A DNA stretch of 64,000 bases from Stagnihabitans lacustris (GTDB lineage: Bacteria; Pseudomonadota; Alphaproteobacteria; Rhodobacterales; Rhodobacteraceae). Each line of letters opens with the position of its first letter. Position 1 is the first letter of the stretch. The notes below the pieces were generated by a model that was not told the origin of the DNA, made no database searches, and saw only the letters and a program-made list of their open reading frames with translations. The translations under genes were made by a program, and so were the position numbers. This document shows positions 44,221 through 52,587 of this stretch, piece after piece. The stretch covers positions 35,105 to 99,104 of the forward strand of contig NZ_JAPDGS010000009.1 of assembly GCF_025950525.1 (NCBI RefSeq). Direction: 5' to 3'.

Positions 44221-45951
44221 TCAGCCCTCTTCGAACGGGTCCCATTCGTCTTCGACCTCGGGCAGGGATTCGGCCTGGGCTGCGGCGGCCAGTTCCTCGG
44301 GGGCGCGGATTTCGGTGATCCTTGCGCCGGGGAAGGCCTGAAATATCGCTTGCAGCATCGGCGTTTCCATCGCGCGGGCGCGGGCGGCGGTCTGCACCGC
44401 GTCGCGCGCCTCGGAGATGGTCGGCGCGCCGCCCGTGGAGACCACCGACACCCCCCAGCGATTGCCGGTCCAGCCCTGCAGCCGGGCCGAGAGGCGGGCG
44501 GCAAGGTCGGGGGCGGCGTCGCTTGTCGGCTCGAACTCGATCCGGCCGGGGGCATAGCGGGCAAGGCGGAGGTGGCTTTCGACCTCGACCAACAGCTTCA
44601 TGTCGCGCTTTTCGCGGATCAGGGCGACGACCTGGTCAAAGGTCTGATACAGCGTCTGGGCATCGGTCTGCAGCGCCAGGGCATGGGCGCCCGACATTAT
44701 GGGGCCCCGCGCCGGCGCCCGGGTCATGGGGGAATGCAACGGCCTGCCAAGGCCGGGACCGGAGGGCGCGCCACCGGCCGGGGCCGCGCCGGGTTGGACG
44801 TTGCGCAGGTGACGGATCAGGGTCTCGGGATCGGGCAGATCGGCCACATGGGTCAAGCGGATCACCGCCATTTCGGCCGCCATCATGGCATTGGGGGCCT
44901 GGGCGACTTCCTCCAGCGCCTTCAGCAGCAGTTGCCACATCCGCGACAGGCTGCGCAGCGGCAGGCCCTTGGCCATCTCGGCGCCGCGGGTGCGTTCGTC
45001 GGGCGACAGCGTCGGGTCCTCCGAGGCTTCGGGGGTGATCTTGGTGACGGAAACCCAATGGGTGATTTCCGCCAGGTCGCGCAGGATCGCCAAGGGGTCG
45101 GCGCCATCGGCATATTGTGCGGCCAGTTCGGTCAGGGCCTGGGGCGCCTGGCCCTTCATGATCATGTCGAACAGGTCCATGACGCGGCCGCGGTCCGCCA
45201 GGCCCAGCATGGCGCGGACGGCATCGGCCTGGACCTCTCCGGCGCCATTGGAAATCGCCTGGTCGAGCAAAGAGGTCGCATCCCGCGCCGAACCCTCGGC
45301 CGCGCGGGTGATCAGGCCAAGCGCGCCATCGGTGATCGTGGCGCCCTCGCCCCCGGCGATCTTGCGCAGCAGGCCCATCATCACCTCCGGCTCGATCCGT
45401 TTCAGGTCGAACCTTTGGCAGCGCGACAGGACCGTCACCGGGACCTTGCGGATCTCGGTGGTGGCAAAGATGAACTTCACATGCTCCGGCGGTTCTTCCA
45501 GGGTTTTCAGCAGCGCGTTGAAGGCCGCGGTCGACAGCATATGCACTTCGTCGATGATATAGACTTTATACCGGGCCGAGGCCGCGCGGTAGCGCACCGA
45601 ATCAATGATCTCGCGGATGTCGCCCACCCCGGTGCGGCTGGCGGCGTCCATCTCCATCACATCGACATGGCGGCCTTCGGAAATCGCCCGGCAGGGCTCA
45701 CACACAAGACAGGGTTCCGTCGTGGGGCCGCCCTTGCCATCGGCGCCTACGCAATTCAGCCCCTTGGCGATGATCCGCGCGGTCGTGGTTTTGCCCGTCC
45801 CGCGGATGCCCGTCATGATGAAGGCATGGGCGATCCGGCCCGCCGCGAAGGCGTTTTTCAGCGTGCGGACCATGGCTTCCTGGCCCACCAGGTCGGCGAA
45901 TGTCTCGGGCCGGTATTTGCGGGCAAGGACGCGGTAGGCGGGATCGGTCAT
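44221..45951 (-). CDS. dnaX: DNA polymerase III subunit gamma/tau
   Basis: A 576-residue clamp-loader ATPase. LARKYRPETFADLVGQEAMV, Walker A GIRGTGKTTT, zinc ligands C-x8-CxxCxxC (CVGADGKGG..CLVCEPC), DEVHMLS Walker B and the SRC sensor (VLSRCQRFDLKRI) are all present. The C-terminal third is the tau domain contacting polymerase and helicase. I see no slippery AAAAAAG sequence, so a frameshifted gamma form is not predicted. Start at 45951 (MTDPAYRVLARK). It heads the dnaX-ybaB-recR group. Confidence 0.95.
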   Translation of the reverse strand: MTDPAYRVLARKYRPETFADLVGQEAMVRTLKNAFAAGRIAHAFIMTGIRGTGKTTTARIIAKGLNCVGADGKGGPTTEPCLVCEPCRAISEGRHVDVMEMDAASRTGVGDIREIIDSVRYRAASARYKVYIIDEVHMLSTAAFNALLKTLEEPPEHVKFIFATTEIRKVPVTVLSRCQRFDLKRIEPEVMMGLLRKIAGGEGATITDGALGLITRAAEGSARDATSLLDQAISNGAGEVQADAVRAMLGLADRGRVMDLFDMIMKGQAPQALTELAAQYADGADPLAILRDLAEITHWVSVTKITPEASEDPTLSPDERTRGAEMAKGLPLRSLSRMWQLLLKALEEVAQAPNAMMAAEMAVIRLTHVADLPDPETLIRHLRNVQPGAAPAGGAPSGPGLGRPLHSPMTRAPARGPIMSGAHALALQTDAQTLYQTFDQVVALIREKRDMKLLVEVESHLRLARYAPGRIEFEPTSDAAPDLAARLSARLQGWTGNRWGVSVVSTGGAPTISEARDAVQTAARARAMETPMLQAIFQAFPGARITEIRAPEELAAAAQAESLPEVEDEWDPFEEG

Positions 45952-46063
45952 GGGACTTCCTGGGATTCGCAGGCGCACAGGTTATGGGCAGGGGGCGCCA
46001 AGGTAAACCTGCCTTGCGGCCGTCAAGGGTTGAACTGTCATGCTTATGGGGCAAGGTAGGGGC

Positions 46064-47416
46064 ATGACCCTGGACAATCGCCCCTATGAAAGCCTGTCGA
46101 TCGGACACCACGCGGAATACCGCCGCCTGGTGACGTTTGACGACCTGTATGTCTTTGCCGCGGCCACCGGCAACCACAACCCGATGAACCTGCCGGATCA
46201 GGACCTGGACGGCGACGGTATGCGCGAAAGCCGGGCTCCGGCGACCTTTGTGGCGGCGATGGTGGCCACGACGCTGGGGAATTACCTGCCGGGGCCGGGG
46301 ACGACCTATCGCAGCCAGAGCCTGCGGTTTCACGGCGTGGCGCGGGTGGGGGACGAGCTGGTGGCGCGGGTCACGGTGACGGGCCTGTCGGGCGGCGTGG
46401 CCGTGCTGGCGACAGAGGTCGCCTGTCGCGGGGTGATCATCGCCGAGGGTGAGGCCGAGGTGAACGCGCCCGACCACGAGATATCCTTTGACGACAGCGC
46501 TTTGCCCGGCCTGATCGTGCAAAGCCACCGGCAATTCGAGGCGATTCTGGCGCGGGCGCGGGGCCTGGCCGCCTTGCGGACGGCGGTGGTCTGGCCTTCG
46601 GACGCGGCCTCTTTGGCGGGCGCCTTGCGGGCGATGGAGGCGGGGTTGATCACGCCCCTGCTGATCGGTCAGGGCCTGCGCGCCTTGGCTTCGGGGCTGG
46701 GCCTGGACCTGACCGGCGCCGAGGTGATCGAGGCCGCCACAGACACAGAGGCCGCGGCTTTGGCGGTGGACCTGGTGCGGCAAGGCCGGGCGGGCGCGGT
46801 GATGAAGGGGCATCTGCACACCGATACCCTTTTGCGCCCGATGCTGGCGCGCGAGACGGGGTTGCGGACGGGGCGGCGGTTTTCCCATGTCTTTGTCATG
46901 GATGTGCCGGGGGTGGATCACCCGATCCTGGTGTCGGATGCCGCGATCAACATCGCGCCCGACCTGGAAACCAAGGTGCAGATCACGCAAAACGCCATCG
47001 ACCTGGGCCAGCGGCTTGGGATTGCCTGCCCCCGCGTCGCCGTTCTGTCCGCGGTCGAGGTGCCGACCCCGGATATGCCCTCGTCGATGGATGCGGCGGC
47101 TTTGGCGGCCATGACCGGCGGGCGGATCACCGGCGGCGTGGTCGAGGGGCCCTATGCCATGGACATCGCCGTGAACCCCGCGGCCGCGCGGGCCAAGGGC
47201 GTCACGGGCCTGGTGGCGGGGCGCGCCGATGTGCTGATCGTGCCCGGGATCGAGGCCGGCAATATCCTGGTCAAGCTTTTGACCCACCTGGCCCATGCCG
47301 AGGCGGCCGGTCTGGTCATGGGGGCCTCTGTGCCGGTGATCCTGACAAGCCGGTCGGACGGGATGACGGCGCGGCTGGTGTCCTGCGCTTTGGCGGTGTT
47401 GCAGGCGCGGGCCTGA
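46064..47416 (+). CDS. Bifunctional MaoC-type enoyl-CoA hydratase / phosphate acetyltransferase-like protein
   Basis: A 450-residue fusion. The N-terminal 150 residues are a MaoC-like hot-dog hydratase domain (DLYVFAAATGNHNPMNL, with the Asp/His region, and GPGTTYRSQSLRF). The remainder is a phosphotransacetylase/phosphotransbutyrylase domain (AVMKGHLHTDTLLRPML, VPGVDHPILVSDAAI, VAGRADVLIVPGIEAGN). Such fusions are annotated in many proteobacteria, often next to ackA, which is absent here. It may act in acyl-CoA or acyl-phosphate conversion, including polyhydroxyalkanoate or acetate metabolism. ATG 46064 was chosen, with GGTAGGGGC upstream. Confidence 0.87.
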   Translation: MTLDNRPYESLSIGHHAEYRRLVTFDDLYVFAAATGNHNPMNLPDQDLDGDGMRESRAPATFVAAMVATTLGNYLPGPGTTYRSQSLRFHGVARVGDELVARVTVTGLSGGVAVLATEVACRGVIIAEGEAEVNAPDHEISFDDSALPGLIVQSHRQFEAILARARGLAALRTAVVWPSDAASLAGALRAMEAGLITPLLIGQGLRALASGLGLDLTGAEVIEAATDTEAAALAVDLVRQGRAGAVMKGHLHTDTLLRPMLARETGLRTGRRFSHVFVMDVPGVDHPILVSDAAINIAPDLETKVQITQNAIDLGQRLGIACPRVAVLSAVEVPTPDMPSSMDAAALAAMTGGRITGGVVEGPYAMDIAVNPAAARAKGVTGLVAGRADVLIVPGIEAGNILVKLLTHLAHAEAAGLVMGASVPVILTSRSDGMTARLVSCALAVLQARA

Positions 47417-47504
47417 GGACAAAGACCAAGGGCGCGCATCGGTCGCATGGGCAGGGCGCAGAAAACCGGCTAAGCAGGGGGCAGGCGGCCTGAAGGAGGA
47501 ACGG

Positions 47505-48236
47505 GTGCGGCTGGCAGTTCTGACCGATATTCATGGCAACGCAGAGGCCTTGACCGCCGTCCTTGCCGACATCGCGGCGCGGGGCTGCGATGGCATGGCC
47601 GTGCTGGGCGACATCGTGGGCTATGGGCCGGACCCGGCCTGGTGCGTCGACCGGGTGCGCAGCCTTGGTTGCGTCACGCTGCAGGGCAACCATGACGCGG
47701 CGATCCGGGGCTCGGGCGATGACATGTCGACCAATGCGCGGCTGGCGATCGACTGGACCCGCGGGCAGCTTTCAGCGGATCAGGCGGATTGGCTGGCCGG
47801 CTTGCCGCTGACCGCCGAGATGGAGGGTCTGGCCCTGGTCCATGCCAGCTGGCAGGCCCCCGCCGACTGGATCTATGTGACCGGAGAGGCCACCGCCGCC
47901 GGGTCCTTTCGGGCCAGCCGGGCGCGATTGACGCTGTGTGGTCATGTCCATGTGCCGCAGCTGTATTCCCAGGACCTGCGCGGCATGGTCGCGGGGATGC
48001 GGGTGAGCATCGGCCAGGCCATGCCCTTGCTTTTGACCCGCCGCTGGCTGGCCGTCGTGGGCTCTGTCGGTCAGCCGCGCGACCGCTCGCCGCTGGCGGC
48101 CTGGGCTTTGGTCGACACCACGGCGCAAGAGATCACCTTTCGCCGCACCCCCTATGACTGCGGCGCCACCGCGCTGAAGGTCCGCGCCGCGGGCCTGCCC
48201 GAGGCCCTGGCCCTGCGACTGCTTGGCGGAGATTGA
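47505..48236 (+). CDS. Calcineurin-like metallophosphoesterase
   Basis: A 243-residue phosphoesterase with the complete two-metal motif set: TDIHGN, GDIVGYGPD, GNHD, and GHVHVPQ. The compact fold without extra domains resembles the YfcE/MJ0936 type, which acts on small phosphodiesters or phosphoproteins; substrate unknown. GTG 47505 follows AAGGAGGAACGG. The kinase gene starts one base after its stop, so they are co-transcribed. A phosphatase paired with a Ser/Thr kinase suggests opposing activities, which is inference. Confidence 0.88.
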   Translation: MRLAVLTDIHGNAEALTAVLADIAARGCDGMAVLGDIVGYGPDPAWCVDRVRSLGCVTLQGNHDAAIRGSGDDMSTNARLAIDWTRGQLSADQADWLAGLPLTAEMEGLALVHASWQAPADWIYVTGEATAAGSFRASRARLTLCGHVHVPQLYSQDLRGMVAGMRVSIGQAMPLLLTRRWLAVVGSVGQPRDRSPLAAWALVDTTAQEITFRRTPYDCGATALKVRAAGLPEALALRLLGGD

Positions 48237-48237
48237 C

Positions 48238-49737
48238 ATGCTGCGACCCGAAAAGGGCCTGACCATCGACGGCTTTACCCTTGGCGACCCACTGCACGAG
48301 GGCGGCTTTGCGACGATCTGGGCCGTGACCCATCCGCTGTATCGCACGCCGATGATCCTGAAGGCGCCCAAGATCCTGGATGGCGACGATGGCCCGACCA
48401 TCGTCGGCTTCGAGATCGAACAGATGATCATGCCGCGCCTGACCGGTCCCCATGTGCCCCGCATCATGGGGCAGGGCGGCTTTGACAGCCTGCCCTATAT
48501 CGTCCAGGAGGCGATCCCCGGCCACTCGCTGCAATCGCGCTTTGACATGGGGCCCTGGGCGCTCTCGGACCTGCTGGAGACGGCGGCCCGCGTGGCCGAG
48601 GCCCTGGCCGCGCTGCACGCCCAGGGCGCGGCGCATCTGGACATCAAACCCGCCAATATCCTGACCCGCGAGACCGGGGAAATGGTCCTGATCGACTTTG
48701 GCCTGGCGCGTCACCGCGACCTTCCGGACCTGCTGGAAGAGGAATTCCGCATCCCGATGGGGACTTACCCCTATATCGCCCCCGAACAGGTCCTGCAGAC
48801 GCGGGGCGATCCGCGGTCGGATATATTTGCCCTTGGCGCGCTGTTGTATGAGATGGCCACCGGTCGCGCGCCCTTTGGGATGCCGTCCAAGATGAAACAG
48901 CTGAAAAAGCGGCTTTGGCTGGACCCGGTTCCGCCGCGCTTTCTGCGGCCCGATCTGCCAGAGTGGCTGCAGGAAATCATCCTGCGCGCGCTGGAGGTCG
49001 ACCCCGAGCGCCGCTATCAGACCGCCGCTCAGCTGCGGTTCGACCTGCAGCATCCGGGGCAAGTGGTCCTGACCGCGCGGGGGCGCAAGCTGAAGCCCGA
49101 CGGCTGGGTCACGCTGTGGAAGCGGCGGCGCAGGATGCGCGGGGTGACGCGGCTTGGCGCCACCTGGGCGCGGGCCGATGTGCCGATCCTGCTGGTCGCG
49201 GTCGATCTGTCCCCAGAGGGTGAGGCGCTGCATGACCTGCTGATCACCTGGGTCCGCCGCATGTTGACCCATCAACCCGATGCCCGCGTGGCGCTGGTCA
49301 ACGTGATCCGCACCGCGATCCTGGGGCTGGACAGCGGCACGGATGCGGCGGGGCAAAGCATCCATGTCAGCCGGCTGGTGGCCTTGAAGCATTGGGCGGC
49401 CGATCTGAAGGGCGGGGGGCTTGATGGGGCTGGAATGAACGGAGGGGGGCTGAATGGAGGGGGCCTTGACCTGCCCGAGGCGCAGTTGACCTTTCAGGTG
49501 CTGGAGAACTCTGATGCCGCCCAGGCGATTCTGGATCATGCGGCGCAGGTGGGGGCCGATCACATCCTGATGGGCGCACGCGGCCATTCGACGGCGCGGC
49601 GCTATCTGGGGTCCGTCTCGGCCAAGGTCGTCGCAGAGGCCGCGGCCTCGGTCACAGTCATCAGGGCGCCCAGCCCGGGTGCGCCCAGTCTAAGTGCGCA
49701 AACAACAGGTGCGCCCAGCCCGGGTGCGCCCGGTTGA
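48238..49737 (+). CDS. Ser/Thr protein kinase fused to a universal stress protein domain
   Basis: A 499-residue fusion. The kinase (about 10-275) has a Gly-rich loop LHEGGFATIW, K42, HLDIKPAN (D135, N140), DFG at 153-155, and GTYPYIAPEQ, so it looks catalytically complete although HRD is HLD. A basic linker (KRRRRMRG) leads to a USP domain (about 313-476). Its ATP-binding motif GARGHSTARRYLGS is at 446-459. The linker inside it is repetitive (GGGLDGAGMNGGGLNGGGL, 392-410) and the C terminus is GAPSPGAP-rich. No membrane segment. ATG 48238 has GCGGAG upstream. Confidence 0.9.
   Translation: MLRPEKGLTIDGFTLGDPLHEGGFATIWAVTHPLYRTPMILKAPKILDGDDGPTIVGFEIEQMIMPRLTGPHVPRIMGQGGFDSLPYIVQEAIPGHSLQSRFDMGPWALSDLLETAARVAEALAALHAQGAAHLDIKPANILTRETGEMVLIDFGLARHRDLPDLLEEEFRIPMGTYPYIAPEQVLQTRGDPRSDIFALGALLYEMATGRAPFGMPSKMKQLKKRLWLDPVPPRFLRPDLPEWLQEIILRALEVDPERRYQTAAQLRFDLQHPGQVVLTARGRKLKPDGWVTLWKRRRRMRGVTRLGATWARADVPILLVAVDLSPEGEALHDLLITWVRRMLTHQPDARVALVNVIRTAILGLDSGTDAAGQSIHVSRLVALKHWAADLKGGGLDGAGMNGGGLNGGGLDLPEAQLTFQVLENSDAAQAILDHAAQVGADHILMGARGHSTARRYLGSVSAKVVAEAAASVTVIRAPSPGAPSLSAQTTGAPSPGAPG
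49405..49470 (+). repeat. Imperfect GGGGGCT-type codon repeats inside the kinase-USP gene
   Basis: A G-rich stretch with near repeats of GGAGGGGGGCTGAAT encodes GGGLDGAGMNGGGLNGGGLD. It is likely a slippage-prone flexible linker in the USP region. Confidence 0.7.
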
Positions 49738-49768
49738 CTTCTGGCGCGGCACAGGCCGTCATGGCGTC

Positions 49769-51034
49769 ATGAAGCAACTGGCGCGCACATGGGCAAGGCG
49801 GCCCGAGGTTTGGCAGGTTCTGGCCTCGGGCGATGGGGCCTGGGCCTTCTGGACCGGCAAGGGCGATCATGGGCGGGATGTGTTTTGCGCGCCCCTGACC
49901 GTCGCCCCGTCCAAAGCCCCGTTCACAGCCCTGCCGTCCACAGCCCTCCTGTCCGGCGGCCATCCGGAACAGCTGACCTTCGGGCCCGATCACCACGACA
50001 TCCGCGATGTGTCGGGCGATGGGTTGCGGCTGATCCTGGGGCAAAGCCGCAACGGGTCGGGCCATGACCACCTGTTGCTGTTGGACCGGACGCTGGGCAA
50101 CCGCCTGCGGCTTTTGACGCCCAAGCAAGAGCGGCACCACCTGCGCGGCGGGGTCTTTGTGTCGGGCGGGGTGATCTTTGCCAGCGACGAAAACGGCGCT
50201 CCGACGCTTTGGCGGCTGGACCTGACCTCCGCCAGGCTAGAGGCCCTGACTGCGCTGCCCTGCCTGCCCCGGACGGTGCAGGCAGGCCCGGGAGGGATCT
50301 TGCTGGCGGGCGACGGCCTGTGGCTTTGGGATGGCGCCCTGCGCGACCTTTTGGCGGGCGTCACCAAAGCGACCTGGATCGACGCCACCCGCATCGCGGT
50401 TCTGGGCGACCGGCCGGGGATCGTGACGCTGACGGGTGGGGTGGAGTGGCTGGAGGGCCGGGACATCGCGGCGGGTCACGGGCGCTGGGCGCTGACACGC
50501 ACAGAGGAGGCGCCGGGATTTCGGCCCATGGCGGCCTTGCCCGAAGGCTGGCTGGGCGTCACCCGCGACCCCTGCGCCCCGCCCGAGGTCTGGGCCGACC
50601 GCCGCCTGGACGCGGCCACCGGCCCGACGCTTGACCCGGCCGACGTGACAGAGTTCGGCCCGCTTTGGCGGCCGGATGCGCCCAAGGGCCTGGTCGTGAT
50701 GCCGCCCGATCCGGCCTGGACCGGCTTTTTCACCGCGCTGGGCTGGGCGGTCATCGGGCCGCAAGCCGACCTTGCCGCCGCACTCCGCGCGCTGGACCTG
50801 CCGCCCCGGGTCTGTCGGATCGACGGCCTCACTCACCTGGCCACGGGTGTCATCCGCATCGGTCCCGCCCCGGTGCCCGAGGATGTGCCCACCCTGCGCG
50901 TCCATTTCGCCCATGCCCCGACGCGGGGCCGCAGCCCGGATCTGTTCCTGCCCGACGAGACCAGCACTATCACCCGCCCCGCCAACCTTCAGGCCTTTTT
51001 CCTGCGCGCCGCCGCCTTCCTGGAGACCCTGTGA
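49769..51034 (+). CDS. Hypothetical propeller-like protein
   Basis: A 421-residue protein I cannot place in a named family. The N-terminal two thirds show repeated short blade-like segments (DVSGDGLRLILGQSR, GVIFASDENGAPTLWRLDL, GGILLAGDGLWLWDG), resembling a TolB/S9-type beta-propeller. The C-terminal third (APKGLVVMPPDPAWTGF...) is suggestive of a degenerate alpha/beta domain; no catalytic triad is visible. No signal peptide. ATG 49769 starts 31 bases after the kinase. Its stop TGA overlaps the next gene's ATG by one base, a strong coupling. Confidence 0.6.
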   Translation: MKQLARTWARRPEVWQVLASGDGAWAFWTGKGDHGRDVFCAPLTVAPSKAPFTALPSTALLSGGHPEQLTFGPDHHDIRDVSGDGLRLILGQSRNGSGHDHLLLLDRTLGNRLRLLTPKQERHHLRGGVFVSGGVIFASDENGAPTLWRLDLTSARLEALTALPCLPRTVQAGPGGILLAGDGLWLWDGALRDLLAGVTKATWIDATRIAVLGDRPGIVTLTGGVEWLEGRDIAAGHGRWALTRTEEAPGFRPMAALPEGWLGVTRDPCAPPEVWADRRLDAATGPTLDPADVTEFGPLWRPDAPKGLVVMPPDPAWTGFFTALGWAVIGPQADLAAALRALDLPPRVCRIDGLTHLATGVIRIGPAPVPEDVPTLRVHFAHAPTRGRSPDLFLPDETSTITRPANLQAFFLRAAAFLETL

Positions 51035-52587
51035 TGCTGCAAGGCTTTTTCGTCCCCGGTCCGCAGGATGACGGCGACCCGGTCACGGGTATCTTTTACG
51101 AAACCGCCAGCCCCGACCCCAAGGCCGCGCAGGTCTGGGGTTACACCGACAAGATCAGCTATGACCCCGGCGAGACCCTGCGGCTTCATGCCATGGGCCA
51201 AGGTCCCGCGCGGTTGACCATCCTGCGCGACGGGATCACGCCTGAAACCGTGCATGAGCAGGATATCGCGGTGGATTTCGCGCCGACCCCGGAACAGGCC
51301 TCGGTCACGGGTTGCGCCTGGCCCGAGGTCTTGCGGCTGGTGCTGCCCGACTGGCGCTCGGGCGTTTATGTGCTGCGCCTGACCGTGCCGGGCCATCAGT
51401 CGGACCATATGTTCGTCGTCCGGGGCGTCAGTGACCTGACCATGATCCTGTCCACCGGCACCTGGTGCGCCTATAACGATTGGGGCGGGTCGAACCATTA
51501 TCAGGGCATCACCGGGCCGCATGGGGTGGAGTTCGCGCCCCATGTGTCGATCCATCGGCCTTGGGCGCGGGGGTTTGTGTCCTGGCCCCATGATGCGCCG
51601 CGCATCCCCCATGCCTCGCCCCTGCTGACGCGGCCGCGCTATCCGCATATGGACTATGCCCGCGCCAAGGGCGTGTCGAAAAAATACGCCTCTTCGGGTT
51701 GGGCGGCGTTTGAGCGGCCCTTTGCGCTGTGGTGCGAGGCGCAGGGAATTGCGCTGTCCTTTATCACGCAACATGACCTGCACCGCGGTGTGACCCCGGG
51801 CAAGCGCGCGGTGATCGTGGGCCATGACGAATACTGGACCTGGGAGATGCGCGACCATCTGGACGCCTGGGTCGATGCGGGCGGAGAGCTGGCGCGCTTC
51901 GCCGGCAACTTCTTTTGGCAGACGCGGTTGTCGGACGATCTGTCGGTCCAGACCTGCTACAAATACGACGCGCCGCGGGCGGACCCGACGTCGGACCCGT
52001 CGCGGTTGACCTCGTATTGGGATCATCCCGGGGTGGGGCGGCCTGCGGTGGCCTCGATGGGGTTGACCGGGTCGATGGGGGTCTATGCCGGCTGGAGCCG
52101 CTGTGCCGCCCATGGGTCGGGCGGCTTTGCCATCTATCGCCCCGACCACTGGAGCCTGACCGAAAGCGGGCTGGGGTATGGCGATGTGCTGGGGGCGGCC
52201 TCGCGCATCTTTGCCTATGAGGTCGACGGGATCGAGATGACGATGACCCAGGGCCTGCCTTTCCCGGTCGATCCGGGGCTGGTGGGCGATTTGCAGATCA
52301 TCGCCTGGTCGCCTGCCACGACCTTGGCCCATTCCACCGGCCCGCATGACGCAGACAAGTTCATCGGCCATCTGGATGCCGAAGAGGTGGCCCAGGTGGT
52401 CTATGGCGCGGTGACGCCCGAAACGGTCGGCCGCGCCAGCCGGGGGAATGGCTGCATCGCGGAATACCGGCGCGGCAGCGGCGCGGTCTTTAACGCCGGG
52501 TCCTGCGAATGGGTGGCCGGGCTGATCGCCCGCGAAGCCCCGGTTGAACGGGTGACGCGGCGGGTGCTTACCGGGGTTTGGGGCTGA
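51034..52587 (+). CDS. N,N-dimethylformamidase large-subunit-like protein
   Basis: A 517-residue protein. The N-terminal 120 residues form a beta-sandwich. The rest resembles the C-terminal catalytic domain of N,N-dimethylformamidase beta subunits: FALWCEAQGIALSFITQHDL, VGHDEYWTWEMRDHLDAWV and GGELARFAGNFFWQTR. In characterised enzymes this domain holds an iron bound by Tyr and Glu ligands. The small alpha subunit gene is not adjacent. It could hydrolyse another amide, so the name is a family call. ATG 51034 overlaps the preceding stop (TGATG). Its end overlaps the convergent transporter by 20 bases. Confidence 0.75.
   Translation: MLQGFFVPGPQDDGDPVTGIFYETASPDPKAAQVWGYTDKISYDPGETLRLHAMGQGPARLTILRDGITPETVHEQDIAVDFAPTPEQASVTGCAWPEVLRLVLPDWRSGVYVLRLTVPGHQSDHMFVVRGVSDLTMILSTGTWCAYNDWGGSNHYQGITGPHGVEFAPHVSIHRPWARGFVSWPHDAPRIPHASPLLTRPRYPHMDYARAKGVSKKYASSGWAAFERPFALWCEAQGIALSFITQHDLHRGVTPGKRAVIVGHDEYWTWEMRDHLDAWVDAGGELARFAGNFFWQTRLSDDLSVQTCYKYDAPRADPTSDPSRLTSYWDHPGVGRPAVASMGLTGSMGVYAGWSRCAAHGSGGFAIYRPDHWSLTESGLGYGDVLGAASRIFAYEVDGIEMTMTQGLPFPVDPGLVGDLQIIAWSPATTLAHSTGPHDADKFIGHLDAEEVAQVVYGAVTPETVGRASRGNGCIAEYRRGSGAVFNAGSCEWVAGLIAREAPVERVTRRVLTGVWG

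Noticed and set aside
44221..45951. Programmed frameshift in dnaX
   Set aside because: No A-rich slippery heptamer or strong downstream hairpin was seen in the relevant region.
45698..47422. A 574-codon minus-strand ORF over dnaX start and the MaoC-PTA gene
   Set aside because: It joins two shadow regions across a divergent promoter; both plus- and minus-strand real genes explain the DNA.
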